In this document: piece after piece, positions 49,486 through 61,221 of the stretch | Numbering within the stretch: position 1 is the first letter of the stretch | Layout: the number at the start of each line of letters is the position of its first letter | Source of the DNA: Saccopteryx bilineata | Lineage: Eukaryota > Chordata > Mammalia > Chiroptera > Emballonuridae | DNA length: 64,000 nucleotides | Reading direction: 5' to 3' | Assembly: GCF_036850765.1 (NCBI RefSeq) | Contig: NC_089495.1 | Location: forward strand, 116,583,033 to 116,647,032 | Position numbers and translations under genes: made by a program | The notes under the pieces: model-generated | The model's database searches: none | What the model saw: the letters and a program-made list of their open reading frames with translations, nothing else | Told to the model about the DNA's origin: nothing

Positions 49486-49973
49486 CAAATGGTATTGGAA
49501 AAATTGGACAGATAAATGCAGAAATACAAAAACGTGAAACTAGATGACTTTCTTATATACAGATAAACTTAAAATGGATTATAGATTTAAATGTAAGCTC
49601 TTAAACTATAAAACTTCTATTACAAATCCTAGGCTGTACACTCTTTGTCTTTGCTATTAGTAATGTTATTTTTATATTATCTTCTCGGTCAAGGGAAACA
49701 AAAGATAAAATAAACAAGTGGGACTACATGAAACTAAGAAGTTTTTGCATAATAAAAGAAACCATCATAAACTGAAAAGACAGCCTAAAGAATGGGAGAA
49801 GATATTTGCCAATGGTTTATTTCATAAGAGGCTATCCAAAATACATAGGGAACTGATACAACTTAATATCAAAAAAAGAAAAAAAAATACAATTAAAAAA
49901 ATGGAAAGAAAATGAGTAGACCTTTCTCCAATGGGGACATAAAGATGGCTAAATAAAGTATGAAAAGATGCTA

Positions 49974-50338
49974 GCCTGACCAGGCGATGGCCCAGTGGAT
50001 AGGCCCATCCCATTAGCCTGGGATGCCTGAGGACCCAGGTTCTAAATCTGAAGGTCCCCAGCTTGAGCGTGTGTGGGTTCACTAGCTTGAGCACAGGGTC
50101 ACTGGCTTAAGCATGAAATCATAGACATGACCCCATGGACACTGGCTTGAGCCCAAGGTCTCTGTCTTGAGCAAGGGTCATTGGCTCAGCTGGAGTGTCC
50201 GATAGAGGCACATATAAAAAGCAATTGATGAATAACTAAAATGTCACAACTACGAGTTGATGTTTCTCATCTCTCTCCCTTCCTGTCTGTCTGTACCTCT
50301 CTCACTATCTCTAAAACAATATAGATTAAAAAAATAAA
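49974..50338 (+). mobile_element. third-family tRNA SINE with tandem body repeats
   Basis: Head gcctgaccaggcgatggccc, then several repeats of about 25-30 bp, each containing gcttgagc or a variant, then gaggcacatataaaaagca, a CT-rich part and an A tail. The target duplication is aaaagatgct. It is inserted in L1 ORF2 sequence. Confidence 0.9.
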
Positions 50339-51559
50339 AAAGATGCTGAAAGTCACCAGTGATCAGGGAAATGGAAATTAAAACCACAATGAGATAACAC
50401 CTCACATCTGTCACAATGTCTGTCATCAATAAATCAATAAGCATAACATGTTGGGATGTTGGGAGGATGTGGACAAAAGGGAGCCCTAGTACACTTAGGT
50501 GAGAATGTGAATTGGTGAAGCCACTATGGAAAACAACATGGAAGTTCATCAATAAAATTAGAAATAGAATTACGACATGACCCAGAAATTTTACTTCTGG
50601 GTATCTACCCAAAGAAATTCAAATCAGTAATTCAGAGAAATCTTTGTACTCCTATATTCACTGCAGCATTATTTGTAATAGCCAAGATATATACACAACC
50701 CACATATCTGTTGATTGATGAAAGTATAAAGAAGTGGTTCATATGTACAATGGAATATTAATCATAAAAAATAATGAAATCTTGCCTTTAGCCCCAACAT
50801 GGATAGACCTAGAGGGTATTTATTATTCTAAGTGAAATAAGTCAGATAGTGAAAGACAAATACTATATTATTTTACTTATATGTAGAATATAAAAACAAT
50901 GTAAACAAAGAAACAAAAGAGAAACGGACTTATAGAAAACAATAGCTGATAGTAGACTGGATTTGAGGGACTGTGGAAAAGGTCAAGGGAGTAAGAAGTA
51001 CGAATTGGTAGTTACAAAATAGTCACGGGCATGGAAAGAAGAGCATAGGGAATATAGTCAGCAATATTGTAGTAACTATATATGGTGTCAGGAGTGTACT
51101 AGACATTGTGATGGTCACTTTGTAAGTTATACAAATGTCTAATCACTGTTATTTGCATCTAAAACATAATATTGTAGGTCAACTCTAACTGAAAAATAAA
51201 ATAAATTTTTAAGTGCCCTAAAGTTCTATCATAATACAGGTCTGATATTTTTAGATTATAAAAAATTTTAAAGCACATTCTATCAAATTTCCACTGTGGA
51301 AATAAAATATATTTGACTCAAGTTTTAACTACAAACACAGTAAATTCTGGGTGAATTTTCCACGATAATCACAATATAAACTGTACTGTTGATTGTTAAG
51401 TAATCAGCTTGCTGTCTGTATTTGTTAGTTATAGGCATGTTGCATGTTGACAGTTGTTCAACCTAATGGTTTATTTCTTTTATTGGACTAGTAGGAATTA
51501 GTCCAGTGTTTTGGCTGAGCCAGTTATCTGTTAACAAAAAGCAGTGATGTAGATTCTGC

Positions 51560-51740
51560 TTAAGATAATTGTACAAGTCTCAGGTACCCAATTCAGCAAA
51601 ACATCTCTGTCTACCATTTGTGTGCCCCCCAAGTCAGGTCTGCATCCGTCACCATTCATCTCCTCCACAGCCTCCTCCACCTCCACTTCTGCAATCACCA
51701 CACTGTTGTTTTTGTCCGTGAGGTTTTTTTCTTTTTTTTT
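51560..51740 (-). mobile_element. L1 3' UTR fragment
   Basis: Short reverse segment (atttgtgtgccccccaagtc) related to the one at 33405. Confidence 0.5.
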
Positions 51741-51897
51741 GTCCTTTTTTGCTCAATTCATAGACTATCTATAGTAAACTAAAATAACATAAACTGATAC
51801 TTAAAATGATTATCTTTGAATTGTAAAATTATAGGGTTTTTTTGTTCCAGCATAATCTCTGAATTTGTTATATGAAGTATTTCTTTGACCATACCAA

Positions 51898-51899
51898 AA

Positions 51900-51934
<35 letters not shown>

Positions 51935-51936
51935 AT
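51898..51936. repeat. (AAAT)n microsatellite
   Basis: About ten uninterrupted AAAT units. Confidence 0.95.
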
Positions 51937-52158
51937 GTGTTCTTTATTTTGTGAAAAAGGAAATTAGAGTGTGTTTAGTGAGCTAATAATAGTATGATTT
52001 GTATGAGAATAAAGGTTACTATTTTTTAGAAGAAAGGAGTACACTCTTAATTTAAATTGGCAGAAATTCTATAAAATTCAGGAAGTAGAGCAGATAGACC
52101 CTAAAGCCCAAGGTCTGTTTAGGTCATAAAGTCAATCTGGTTAAGATGTTAGTTTCCC

Positions 52159-52159
<1 letters not shown>

Positions 52160-52212
<53 letters not shown>

Positions 52213-52222
52213 GCACGCACGC
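52160..52222. repeat. (TA)n(CA)n(CG)-rich compound microsatellite
   Basis: An AT run turns into AC and then acgc repeats without interruption; likely polymorphic. Confidence 0.95.
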
Positions 52223-52793
52223 CTTAGTGGAGGCTTCCTGAGCTGAATGCATAGAGCTGGGTTTTTATTATAGGGTCCAGGAAAAACAAAATCGTATGAC
52301 ATGCAAGGCTCACGCCCCACACTTCTTGAGAGAGGTTGGGATTTTCAGGTAGTCTTGATTCCTGTGCAGCAAATTTTATTGATAAACATTGTTTTAAAAC
52401 AAACTGTGGGAGGAAGCTGACCCATCTTTTTGATGCGTGCATACCATTCTTCAAGTTCCCCCAAATGACCCGAATTGAGCCTTACTAAAAAATAACTAAT
52501 AGTTACTAGAAATTTGAAACTAATTGTCAGCATTTATATAATATTTTATCATTTATATATTTCACATTTTAGTTTATACAGATATTCTATTTGAGATGCC
52601 TTTAAATAGTATTCTTGGAATTTTGGAAGATATCTGGGCTATAAACTCATTTCTGTTTGTAGATGAAAGTTAGTAAAAATAGTTATATGATTCTTTACCG
52701 GTTTATAGATTGTATTTTTTCATCTCAAAGTCATAAGAATAGAAAATCTAATGTGGTTCATAGCACTTTGTTTTTTCCCCTCTTTTTCTCCAG

Positions 52794-52902
52794 GAGAAAA
52801 GTTGAAATTATGCATACCCATAGTCTTTTCACTCTTCTTGGAGAAAGGCTGATGTTGCATACAAACACCGTGACTGTCACTACATATAACACTCTTTATG
52901 AG
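52794..52902 (+). CDS. NBEA: NBEA exon J (1 base plus 36 codons)
   Basis: The acceptor is a strong pyrimidine tract ending ttttctccag; the donor is gag|gtaaaa. The first g completes a Lys codon, then the frame reads RKVEIMHTHSLFTLLGERLM and continues TNTVTVTTYNTLYE. Residues HTHSLFTLLGERL distinguish NBEA from LRBA as I recall it. It ends between codons. Confidence 0.97.
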
Positions 52903-53102
52903 GTAAAAATTTTAAAATGTGTAATGAAATTTTAAATGTGTGCAGTAGATACTGTCTATGAAATTAGAATCAATTGTTGGTCCATTAATCTAGAAAGCTA
53001 GTAATCATTAAAAAATTACATTTTTATATTTCAGTTTGAAATATATTCATGTACATTTATTTGCCAATTATTTATGTTCAAGGGCATTTCTTTGAATATA
53101 TA

Positions 53103-53175
53103 CTGCTCACAAAAATTAGGGGACATTTTATCACTTCATATTCATTTTGAAATATCTCCTAATTTTTGTGAGCAA
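53103..53175. mobile_element. 73-bp TA-type MITE
   Basis: ctgctcacaaaaattagg at the left is mirrored by cctaatttttgtgagcaa at the right, with one end mismatch. TA lies on the left at 53101-53102; the right flank is TT. It has the form of a tiny mariner derivative. Confidence 0.65.
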
Positions 53176-53624
53176 TTTGGGTGATTGGCTTTGCACAAAG
53201 CTTTTCTTACCTAAACCACACACCCATTGCATATTATATACTGGTTCTACCCCCTCCATCTTTCTCTAATATGTTCCAGTATTGACCTAGAATTGATACT
53301 GAGATGCATTGTAGGTAAGAATTATTTGTAAAAATAGTATTTGGAAGAAACTTTGTATCTTCATCATTTCAATTCAGAAATTTGTTTCTCATAATTTCTA
53401 ACAGATGGCTATATAACTTGGGTTCAGTATTTTCTGTGAAATGCATATGCTACCTCCAGAAGTAGCTGTTTTTATTTTTTAAATATTAGTACAATATTGG
53501 GAATGTTCTTTTATGTTAACCTTAATTCTGCTTTCCTGCAGCTGATATTCAGTGTCTCTGGTTCTTTAGTTCTTTTCCCTAGTGTAAGGATTAGCAAACT
53601 ACCAACTCCTGTCCTTGAATGGCC

Positions 53625-53900
53625 ACAGGTCAGGAGTTTCTATATTTTTACATGGCTGAAAATAATAAAAAGAAAACCAACATTTAACGCATAAAATTAT
53701 TTGAAATTTAAATTTCAGTGTCTTTAAGTAGTTTTATTGGAGCACAGCCACATTCATTTCTCTACAAATTGCCTGTGGTTAGTTTCACTTTACAAATCAC
53801 AATGATGCAATAAGTTGACAGTGTTTCACTTAACACCTGTGTTGCTGAACCTGACACTGTTCTAACGACCAGTGCATATCCACTACCTCAAAGCAAATAT
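53625..53900 (+). mobile_element. ancient hAT-like fragment
   Basis: Contains tagttttattggagcacagcc, a diverged form of a common mammalian DNA-transposon segment. I cannot name the family. Confidence 0.45.
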
Positions 53901-53901
53901 A

Positions 53902-54463
53902 AAAAAGATGCTGGAAGTCACCAGTGATCAGGGAAATAGAAATTAAAACCACAGTGAGATAACACCTCATATCTGTCACAATGGCTATCATCAATAAATC
54001 AACAAGCATTACATGTTGGGAGGATGCAGGCAAAAGGGAGCCCTAGTACACTGAGGTGAGAATGTGAATTGGTGCAGCCACTATGGAAAACAATATGGAA
54101 GTTCATCAATAAAATTAAAAATAGAATTACCACATGACCCAGAAATTTTACTTCTGGATATCTACCCAAAGAAATTCAGAGAGATCCTTGCTCTCCTATA
54201 TTCACTGCAGCATTATTTGTAATAGCCAAGATATATACACAACTCATATATCTGTTGATAGATGAAAGTTAAATAAGTGGTTCATATGTACAATGGAATA
54301 TTACTCAATCATAAAAAATAATGAAATCTTGCCATTAGCGCCGACATGGATGGACCTAGAGGGTATTTATTATTCTAAGTGAAATAAGTCAGATAGTGAA
54401 AGACAAATACTATACTATTTTACTTATATGTAGAATACAAAAACAATGTAAACGAAGAAATGA
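53902..54463 (+). mobile_element. second copy of the L1 3' segment at 50331-50916
   Basis: Matches 50331-50916 nearly base for base, with small indels, from ataaaaaagatgctg to gtaaacgaagaaatga, in the same orientation. It is truncated at both ends and lacks a poly-A tail or target duplication, so it does not look like an ordinary L1 insertion. Confidence 0.85.
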
Positions 54464-54824
54464 AACAGTGCACTTCTCATTGCACTGTCTAAAGTACAGT
54501 GGAGTGTGGGTGATATTTGTGTAGATTTAGATGGTAAAACATTGTTATTCAAGGACACGATAAATGTGCTAACAAATATATTGACGTTAATAGGATAAAT
54601 ACTCATAACAACATTTCTAACTCAGAAAAACAATGGTCAGAAAGCATAAAACAATGTTTTATCATTGCAGATATTTCCACAAAAATGAAAAACTGAAATT
54701 AGAGACATTGAAGAGGGCAAATACTGAATTTTTCAATAAAATTGCACTATAATTTTAAATTAATATGGGACAAATTCAAACTTCTCTAATACTACCTTTT
54801 TTTTTTTTCATCTAAGTCACAGAC

Positions 54825-55115
54825 AAGATATAGCTTGATTCTAGTTTTTGCATGGCCCACATGTAGAGGATAGTTTTTACATTTTTAAATTTTGGTTAAA
54901 AAAAAGAATATTTTATGATGTGAAATTTTATGACATCAAATTTTAGTGTCCACAAATGAAGGTTTTATGGCACATAGCCATGGTTATTCATTTAAATACA
55001 GCTATGAGTGCATTCATACCATTATTACAGCTGTAAGTAGTTGTGAGAGAGATCATAGGACCTACAGATTCTCAAATGTGTACTATCTGACCTTCCTGAA
55101 AGAACTTTGCTGCAA
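54825..55115 (+). mobile_element. ancient hAT-like fragment
   Basis: Same family as 53625: gtttttacatttttaaattt, then tttatggcacatagccatgg. It is diverged and non-coding. Confidence 0.45.
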
Positions 55116-55329
55116 AGTTAAAATTTTCTCTGTACTGCAATACAGAGAAATGTATCTGCTTTCTGTTTTTTTTTAATTAAAGTTACATTTTAATCTCATA
55201 TCAGATTATATGCATTCACTATAGGAATTTAGAAAATACAGAAACTCACCAAAGTAAAATTTATCCATAGTGTCTTCATTAAGACTTAGTTTGCAAGTTG
55301 TGTACGTCTTTTTTCAGGTAGCACATACA

Positions 55330-55345
55330 GACACACACACACACA
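55330..55345. repeat. (AC)n tract
   Basis: Short AC run. Confidence 0.8.
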
Positions 55346-55503
55346 GCTCTTAGGAACTGTCCTGCACATCGTTTTGTGTCTTGAGTTTTCCAGTTAACAG
55401 TATACCGCAAGTATTTTTATTACAAAGTGTTCATCTTAGTTGGGGAGAACAAACTTTTCTGATCAAGGGTTAGGTGGTAAATATTCTATCTAGCCTTCGT
55501 GGT

Positions 55504-55799
55504 TGTATTAGTCCCTTTGGGCTGCTGTTGAGAGAATGCTATAAACCAGGAAGCTGATACACAACAGAAGTGTATGTCTGCTCTGGAGATTAGGAAGTCC
55601 AAGACCAGGACACTGGCAGATTTGCTGTCTGGTCCTCACTCAGTGGGTCATAGACGGTCTAAGAGCACTAATCCCCTTCTCATGAAGAATTATGCAGTTC
55701 TGGTCATCTCCCAGAGCCCCCACCTCCAAATTCGATCACATTGGGGTTTGTATTCTAACAGGAATTTAAGGGGACAGAGACATCCAGTCCGCAGTAGCA
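55504..55799 (+). mobile_element. MaLR (MST/MLT1-type) solo LTR
   Basis: It begins tgtattagtccctttgggct and contains accaggaagctgatac, agcccccacctccaaattcg and atcacattggggtttgtatt, ending in ...agtagca. This is the usual order of an ERVL-MaLR LTR. There is no internal viral sequence. The ORF at 55574-55837 crosses it and is spurious. Confidence 0.8.
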
Positions 55800-56244
55800 G
55801 GATATGTGATGTCTGTTGGAACTACTCAGGTCTATAGTAGTGACTATGAAGCAGCCATTACCAATATGAATCAAATGCATGTGGCAGTCTAGTAAAATTA
55901 TATAAAAATACTAACTTTAGCTATTTTTTCATCTATTTTTCTGTTGTGTATTCTCATCACTAAATTTAAGAATGACCACCCTTTAAAGAAAACTCTTTAA
56001 CTACTACTCTGTTTTATTATTTCTAAGTGACTATTCAAACTTGGGTTGGTCATTCCTCAAATATATGATTTGTAAATTCTCCTCCCCAGAGTATTGTTTT
56101 TTAAATTATAGTAGGGTATATATATATTTTTGTATTGTTCCAATATTTGGCCTCTAGAGCTGAATAAGCACTGATAGACTTAGGCTGTGTTGAGCATCTT
56201 GATTCTGATATTAAATTTTCTAGTAATAATGATACCCTTTTTGG

Positions 56245-56415
56245 GTCCTTACTCAGACAGTCACCTTGGCAAGTACTTTATGACATTATTTTAGATTCTT
56301 GCAACAACCCTATGAAGCTGGTATGAACCCTTATTGCCCTTTTAAACAGACAAACTGAGATTCACAGTTTAAATTATTTGCTCTATGTCTTATCACTAAT
56401 TAATGAACACACAGT
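56245..56415 (+). repeat. MIR fragment
   Basis: agtactttatgacattattt, caacaaccctatgaagctgg and gacaaactgagattcacag follow the MIR consensus order. Confidence 0.7.
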
Positions 56416-56664
56416 AGGCGGTTTCTTTGGTATATGTGTGTAAGACTGTCAGAATGCACCTTCAAGTTGATAGCTTGAAAGTCCTCCTCTGAATCAGAAC
56501 CTTGCTAAAATATCAGGGATCTGAATGCTAGTGTCTAATATTGCTTAACTTGTGTCTCTAGTTTGGTTTTCTTGTCTAATAATTGCTTTGGTTGATGAAG
56601 CATATATATGTTTTTTCATCTTTTTTTTTGCCTACCTGAAATTCTGCTCTGCTTGTTTTGACCT

Positions 56665-56719
56665 ATATAGTGTCAATACAGTACAAAGTCTTTGTAAACA
56701 ATGAAACTTGACACTATAT
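56665..56719. repeat. 55-bp segment with perfect 12-bp inverted ends
   Basis: atatagtgtcaa at 56665-56676 is exactly complementary to ttgacactatat at 56708-56719. If the outer TA is a target duplication, it could be a minimal mariner-type MITE; no family is recognised. Confidence 0.55.
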
Positions 56720-57740
56720 TACAATAAAAATAAAGCACAACAGTATAAAATCTTGAATTTGAAAAACGATTGTGTACTCCTGACTTTAAAGTAAGAGCAT
56801 GTCCTGTTCGTTGTGTGTATGTACACATGCCTGTGTGTAGGTCTCCCTGCAGAGTGGCCCAGCAGCAGTGACAATGGGCTTTGACCTACTGTCTGCACTC
56901 GGGAACTGTTAGTATCAGATTTTGATCTCTACTGATACTACACATTGAACAAAAAGCCATCTTGTTGCTGATTTCACATCTTGGGTAGAAAAAGCCATGG
57001 TATAGTTGGATCTTCTGATACTGGATGCTGGATTTCACAGAGGTTCTGAAATGATAAAGTGACTGACAGGATCTCTATCTGACCAATTGGGCAATAATAT
57101 ATGGTTTTAGAGTAGAACAGTAATTGTGGTTATTTGGCCTAGGGATTCTGAGTTAGTAAATATTCTAAAAGGGAATGTTAATGTAGGTATACAAGAAGTC
57201 CAAAATGAAAGATGGTTATATTATTGGAAAGCAGTGTTGATCTCATAAAAATGCAGAAAGGGTCTTCAACATAAGCTTCAATAGAACTAGTAAGTCAAAT
57301 TGTATTATCAGACCAACAAGATGGTGGATGACTAATTCTGGACCAAATTTTAAAGATTGTATCATTTTAGAGGGTGGAACTTATTGTGAAAAATTAAATT
57401 TATATAATAGGTTTGAACTTAAATTTTAATTAATATAGTAAGTGAAATTTAACCAAAAAAAAAAAAAGAAAAGAAAACTTGGCCTCAAAACCTGCACCTG
57501 ATTTTTATTCACCTTGTGTCAACCTGTATCTGCACCCCTAGAATCAATGGATTGATAATCTATAGTCTGAAAGCTCATTTTATCTCATTCTCTTATTTTA
57601 GTTTGGGAAAATTACCTTAATCACATGCAGTGTATCAAAGTATATATATCACAACTGTAGGAAGGTATAAAAACAAGTACAGAAATAATAAAGAACTGTG
57701 TCAAAACTATGGTGGTTGGTAATAAAAAATATATATATAT

Positions 57741-58056
57741 TTACAGAGAGAGAGAGAGTCAAGGAGATGGATAGGTAGGGACAAACAGGAACGAAGAGAG
57801 ATGAGAAGCATCAATCATCAGTTTTTCGTTGTGACACCTTAGTTGTTCATTGATTGCTTTCTCATATGTGCTATGACTGTGGGCCTTCAGCAGACTGAGT
57901 AACCCCTTGCTCAAGCCAGCGACCTTGGGTCCAAGCTGGTGAGCTTTTGCTCAAACCAGATGAGCCCGCACTCAAGCTGGCGACCTCGGGGTCTTGAACC
58001 TGGGTCCTCCGCATTCCAGTCTGACGCTCTATCCACTGTGCCACCACCTGGTCAGG
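57741..58056 (-). mobile_element. third-family tRNA SINE, reverse
   Basis: A GA-rich start, then repeated ctcaagc(c/t)(a/g)g modules, then a head ending tatccactgtgccaccacct. The duplication near the right end, ggtggtaatg, matches ggttggtaat on the left only loosely. Same family as 49974, with a different number of body modules. Confidence 0.88.
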
Positions 58057-58640
58057 TGGTAATGATATTTTAAAATATGTGGTTTTCACAAAGTTGAAGT
58101 TCAATTAGAATAAGGACTAGGTCACTATGATCTTTAAAATTCTAAATCTGATAGGATACCTATAATAGAATAAATAATAAATATTAAAGAACAAAGTAAG
58201 TTAGACTTTTAGCAGAATTATATCAGACATTGGTTAAGTTATGAAAATGTAAGAACTTATCTTAATTATTGAAAACTAAAACATTATTAAGAAAATATTT
58301 GTCTCCTAGTTTTCTGAGAAATTATTCTTGTATCTTACATACTACTAAGAAGTGAGTTAGCTTTAATGAACTCCTCTTTGAAATTATGCAAAGAAAAATT
58401 TTATAGGACTGTTTTTGAGATTTATATTTACAAAATATGTCTTAAATTTCATTTGTTTTATATTTATATTTTTACTCCATATATAAACTGTGATTAATTA
58501 CATTTTTTTACTTAATGATTTGTAACACATATAAAAATTATTTGTTAGATTTTAGAATATGTTTTCTAGATCTAAACAGTCTAGTCTGATTCATTACTTC
58601 ATTAAATGTTGTGATATTAATGTCTATAGGTTTGGGTAAC

Positions 58641-58956
58641 CAGGGGTCCCCAAACATTTTACACAGGGGGCCAGTTCACTGTCCCCCAGACTGTTGGAAG
58701 GCCGGACTATAAAAAAAAAACTATGAACAAATTCCTATGCACACTGCACATATCTTATTTTAAAGTATTGGTATAGTATTTAAAATAAAGAACAAGTAAT
58801 TTTAAATCAACAAACTGACCAGTATTTCATTGGGAACTATGCTCCTCTCACTGACCACCAATGAAAGAGGTGCCCCTTCCAGAAGTGCGGCAGGGACCAG
58901 ATAAGTGGCTTCAGGGGGCCGCATGTGGCCCGCGGGCCGTAGTTTGGGGACCCCTG
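58641..58956. mobile_element. non-autonomous hAT element
   Basis: The ends caggggtccccaaac and gtttggggacccctg are perfect inverted repeats. The flanks tgggtaac and gggtaaac look like an 8-bp duplication that lost one base on the left. There is no coding frame. Confidence 0.85.
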
Positions 58957-59093
58957 GGGTAAACTATTTCTTTTTCAATACTATTCCTATATTTCAGTTA
59001 AACAGTTCAGAGGCTTCTAGGTTTGGGATCTTAAAGAGCTTAGTTTCTTATAGAATTAACTGATTTTTAAATGTGTATTTTTTGTTACTTTGC

Positions 59094-59459
59094 CTTTTTT
59101 TTGTTTTTTGAAATTTTTCTAAAGTAGAAAATGGGGAGGCAGTCAGACAGAATCCCGCATGCGCCTGACCGGGATCCACCTGGCATGCCCACCAGGGGGC
59201 GATGCTCTGCCCATCTGGGGCTTTGCTCTGTTGTGACCAGAGCCATTCTAGCGCCTGAGGCAGAGGCCACAGAGCCATCCTCAGTGCCTGGGCCAACTTT
59301 GCTCCAGTGGAGCCTTGGGTGCGGGAGGGGTAGAGAGAGACAGAGAGGAAGGAGAGGGGGAAGGGTGGAGAAGCAGATGGGCGCTTCTCCTGTGTTCCCT
59401 GGTCGGAAATCGAACCCAGGACTCCTGCACACCAGGCCGACGCTCTACTACTGAGCCAC
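59094..59459 (-). mobile_element. Rhin-type SINE, short-body, head-truncated
   Basis: Reverse orientation. The right end stops at actgagccacc, about 15 bases short of the usual head end. The flanks actttgccttttt and actttgtcttttt are the target duplication, so the truncation happened at insertion. Confidence 0.92.
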
Positions 59460-59752
59460 CCTACTTTGTCTTTTTCTATAAGGGAATAATAGTTTTTGAG
59501 CACAAATTTTTTACAAAGTGGTATTTAACTTTAAATCTTTAAGTACCTCATAATAAAACCCTTTCGTCAAAATTTTAGAATCTTAGCAGGGGACAGCATG
59601 TTAAATATGGTAATCAAATAGTCTTTTTACAGATAAAGAAATTGAGTAAAAAAAGCATTATAGCTTGTCCAAACTATAAAGATGGAAAGCTTCTCTGATC
59701 CCCTGATACCTGCAGTGGCATTTAGATATCACAGTAGGGTAAATAGTCTGCC

Positions 59753-60153
59753 CTTTTTTTAAAAAAAAAATATTTTTCTGAAGCTGGAAATGGGGAGAGA
59801 GAGACAGACTCCCTCATGCGCCCGACCGGGATCCACCCGGCACGCTCACCAGGGGCAGGGGGCGACGCTCTGCCCACCAGGGGGCGATGCTCTGCCCCTC
59901 CGGGGCGTCGCTCTGTCGCGACCAGAGCCACTCTAGCGCCTGGGGCAGAGGCCAAGGAGCCATCCCCAGCGCCTGGGCCATCTTTGCTCCAATGGAGCCT
60001 CGCTGCCGGAGGGGAAGAGAGAGACAGAGAGGAAGGAGAGGGAGAGAGGTGGAGAAGCAGATGGGCGCTTCTCTTGTGTGCCCTGGCCGGGATCGAACCC
60101 GGGACTTCTGCACGCCAGGCCGGCACTCTACCACTGAGCCAACCGGCCAGGGC
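59753..60153 (-). mobile_element. Rhin-type SINE, long-body subfamily
   Basis: Reverse and full-length, with CpG-rich duplicated modules (cgacgctctgcccaccagg). The flanks agtctgccctttt and agtctgccatttt are the target duplication. All ORFs across it are repeat shadows. Confidence 0.96.
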
Positions 60154-60664
60154 CAGTCTGCCATTTTAATAAACAAACTAGTACTACTCCTGTGTCCAAA
60201 GTCAAACCTGCTGATCAAAGATGGTTTATGTATGCTGAGTGTCAGGAAGGAAACTCCAGTGGCTTTTGCTCAAACTTCAGTTGTCTCTGTGACTCATGGA
60301 TTAGGAATTGAATCTATTTATAACATAACATTTAAATGTATTATGCTAGATTCATATCTATGTCTGTAAATAGCATATTTATTGGGTTATCTCAATGCTT
60401 ATAATTCATTGTGTTTCTCATCCCACTCTGATATGATAGTCACTAGTCCCATGGAGCCATTGATACATTTAAAATACGGCTAGTGTGAATTGAGATGTAC
60501 TGTAAGTGTTTAAAAACACATTGTATTTTATGTTCACTCTGGCTCTGAGCCATTTTGTTTTGGTGGGGGCACGGGTTAACGTCCTCTGCACAACTCAAAC
60601 CAAGTCTATCCAACCTGCACGGCCCATCTTGAGCCCTGTCGTTTCATTAAAATGTTTGTGTCTA

Positions 60665-60882
60665 GCCTGACCTGTGGTGGCGCAGTGGATAAAGCGTTGA
60701 CCTGGAAATGCTGAGGTCGCTGGTTCGAAACCCTGGGCTTGCCTGGTCAAGGCACATATGGGAGTTGATGCTTCCAGCTCCTCCCCCCCTTCTCTCCCTC
60801 TGTCTCTCCTCTCTCTCTCTCTCCCTCTGTCTCTCCCTCTCCTCTCTAAAAAATGAATAAATAAAAAAAAATTAAATTAAAA
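60665..60882 (+). mobile_element. second-family tRNA SINE, young
   Basis: Full-length, with A box gtggcgcagtggataaagc and B box ggttcgaaacc, a long CT-rich part and an A-rich tail. A perfect 16-bp target duplication aaaatgtttgtgtcta lies at 60649-60664 and 60883-60898. Confidence 0.97.
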
Positions 60883-61221
60883 AAAATGTTTGTGTCTACA
60901 TTCACCTCTCCTTTCATATCATCTTATTTCACTCCCCCTTTCAAAATTTCTGTAGGTTCTTAATGATAGTCTATCGTGTTTTATTATGTAACAGGGATGT
61001 GGTTTTATGCCTTTCTCCAGAATATTAATTAATTGAATCTAGAAATATAGTTCCACCCAGCAACTGTGTTTCCCATTCCAAATGTGTAGCAGAATGTGGG
61101 CATGTAACTGGTTCTTAATATAGACATGCTGAATTGAGTTTCTAAATATATTTTTAAAAATATCTTATATTTGAATGTTACAGTTTTTAGAACACTTTCA
61201 CAGATAGACTCTCATTTGATC

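Larger units (their letters stand above)
44430..51212 (+). mobile_element. long old L1, internally deleted
   Basis: A 5' UTR-like region (44430-45870) with loosely repeated units of about 100-120 bp is followed by ORF1 remnants (about 46080-46430, agagtgcctaatcagcaatg), ORF2 endonuclease remnants (gctggggtagcaatacttgt; attgacagtattgtagtcat), the region between endonuclease and reverse transcriptase, then a jump near 48950 to the ORF2 C-terminal part, and a 3' UTR ending in an A-rich tail. Most of the reverse transcriptase region is missing. No ORF is intact. It is interrupted by the elements at 47815, 49074 and 49974. Confidence 0.85.
42724..52793 (+). other. intron I-J (10.1 kb)
   Basis: Dominated by one plus-strand L1 (about 44430-51212) with later insertions, preceded by a mariner-like element and a palindromic hAT element, and followed by an L1 3' fragment and two microsatellites (listed separately). 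I recognise nothing in 42724-43328, 43929-44058, 51213-51559 and 52223-52793. Confidence 0.88.

Noticed and set aside
48999..49529. A 176-codon minus-strand ORF
   Set aside because: It spans the SINE at 49074 and bits of L1; there is no protein-family pattern and the composition is that of the repeat.
59722..60369. ORFs of 117-160 codons, the longest group in the window
   Set aside because: They are shadows of the long-body SINE at 59753-60153 and run into unrelated intron at their ends.
60665..60740. Possible tRNA gene with A- and B-box-like sequence
   Set aside because: It is the head of a SINE: a CT-rich body, A tail and 16-bp target duplication follow, and a complete cloverleaf is not kept. 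The same applies to all other tRNA-like heads here.
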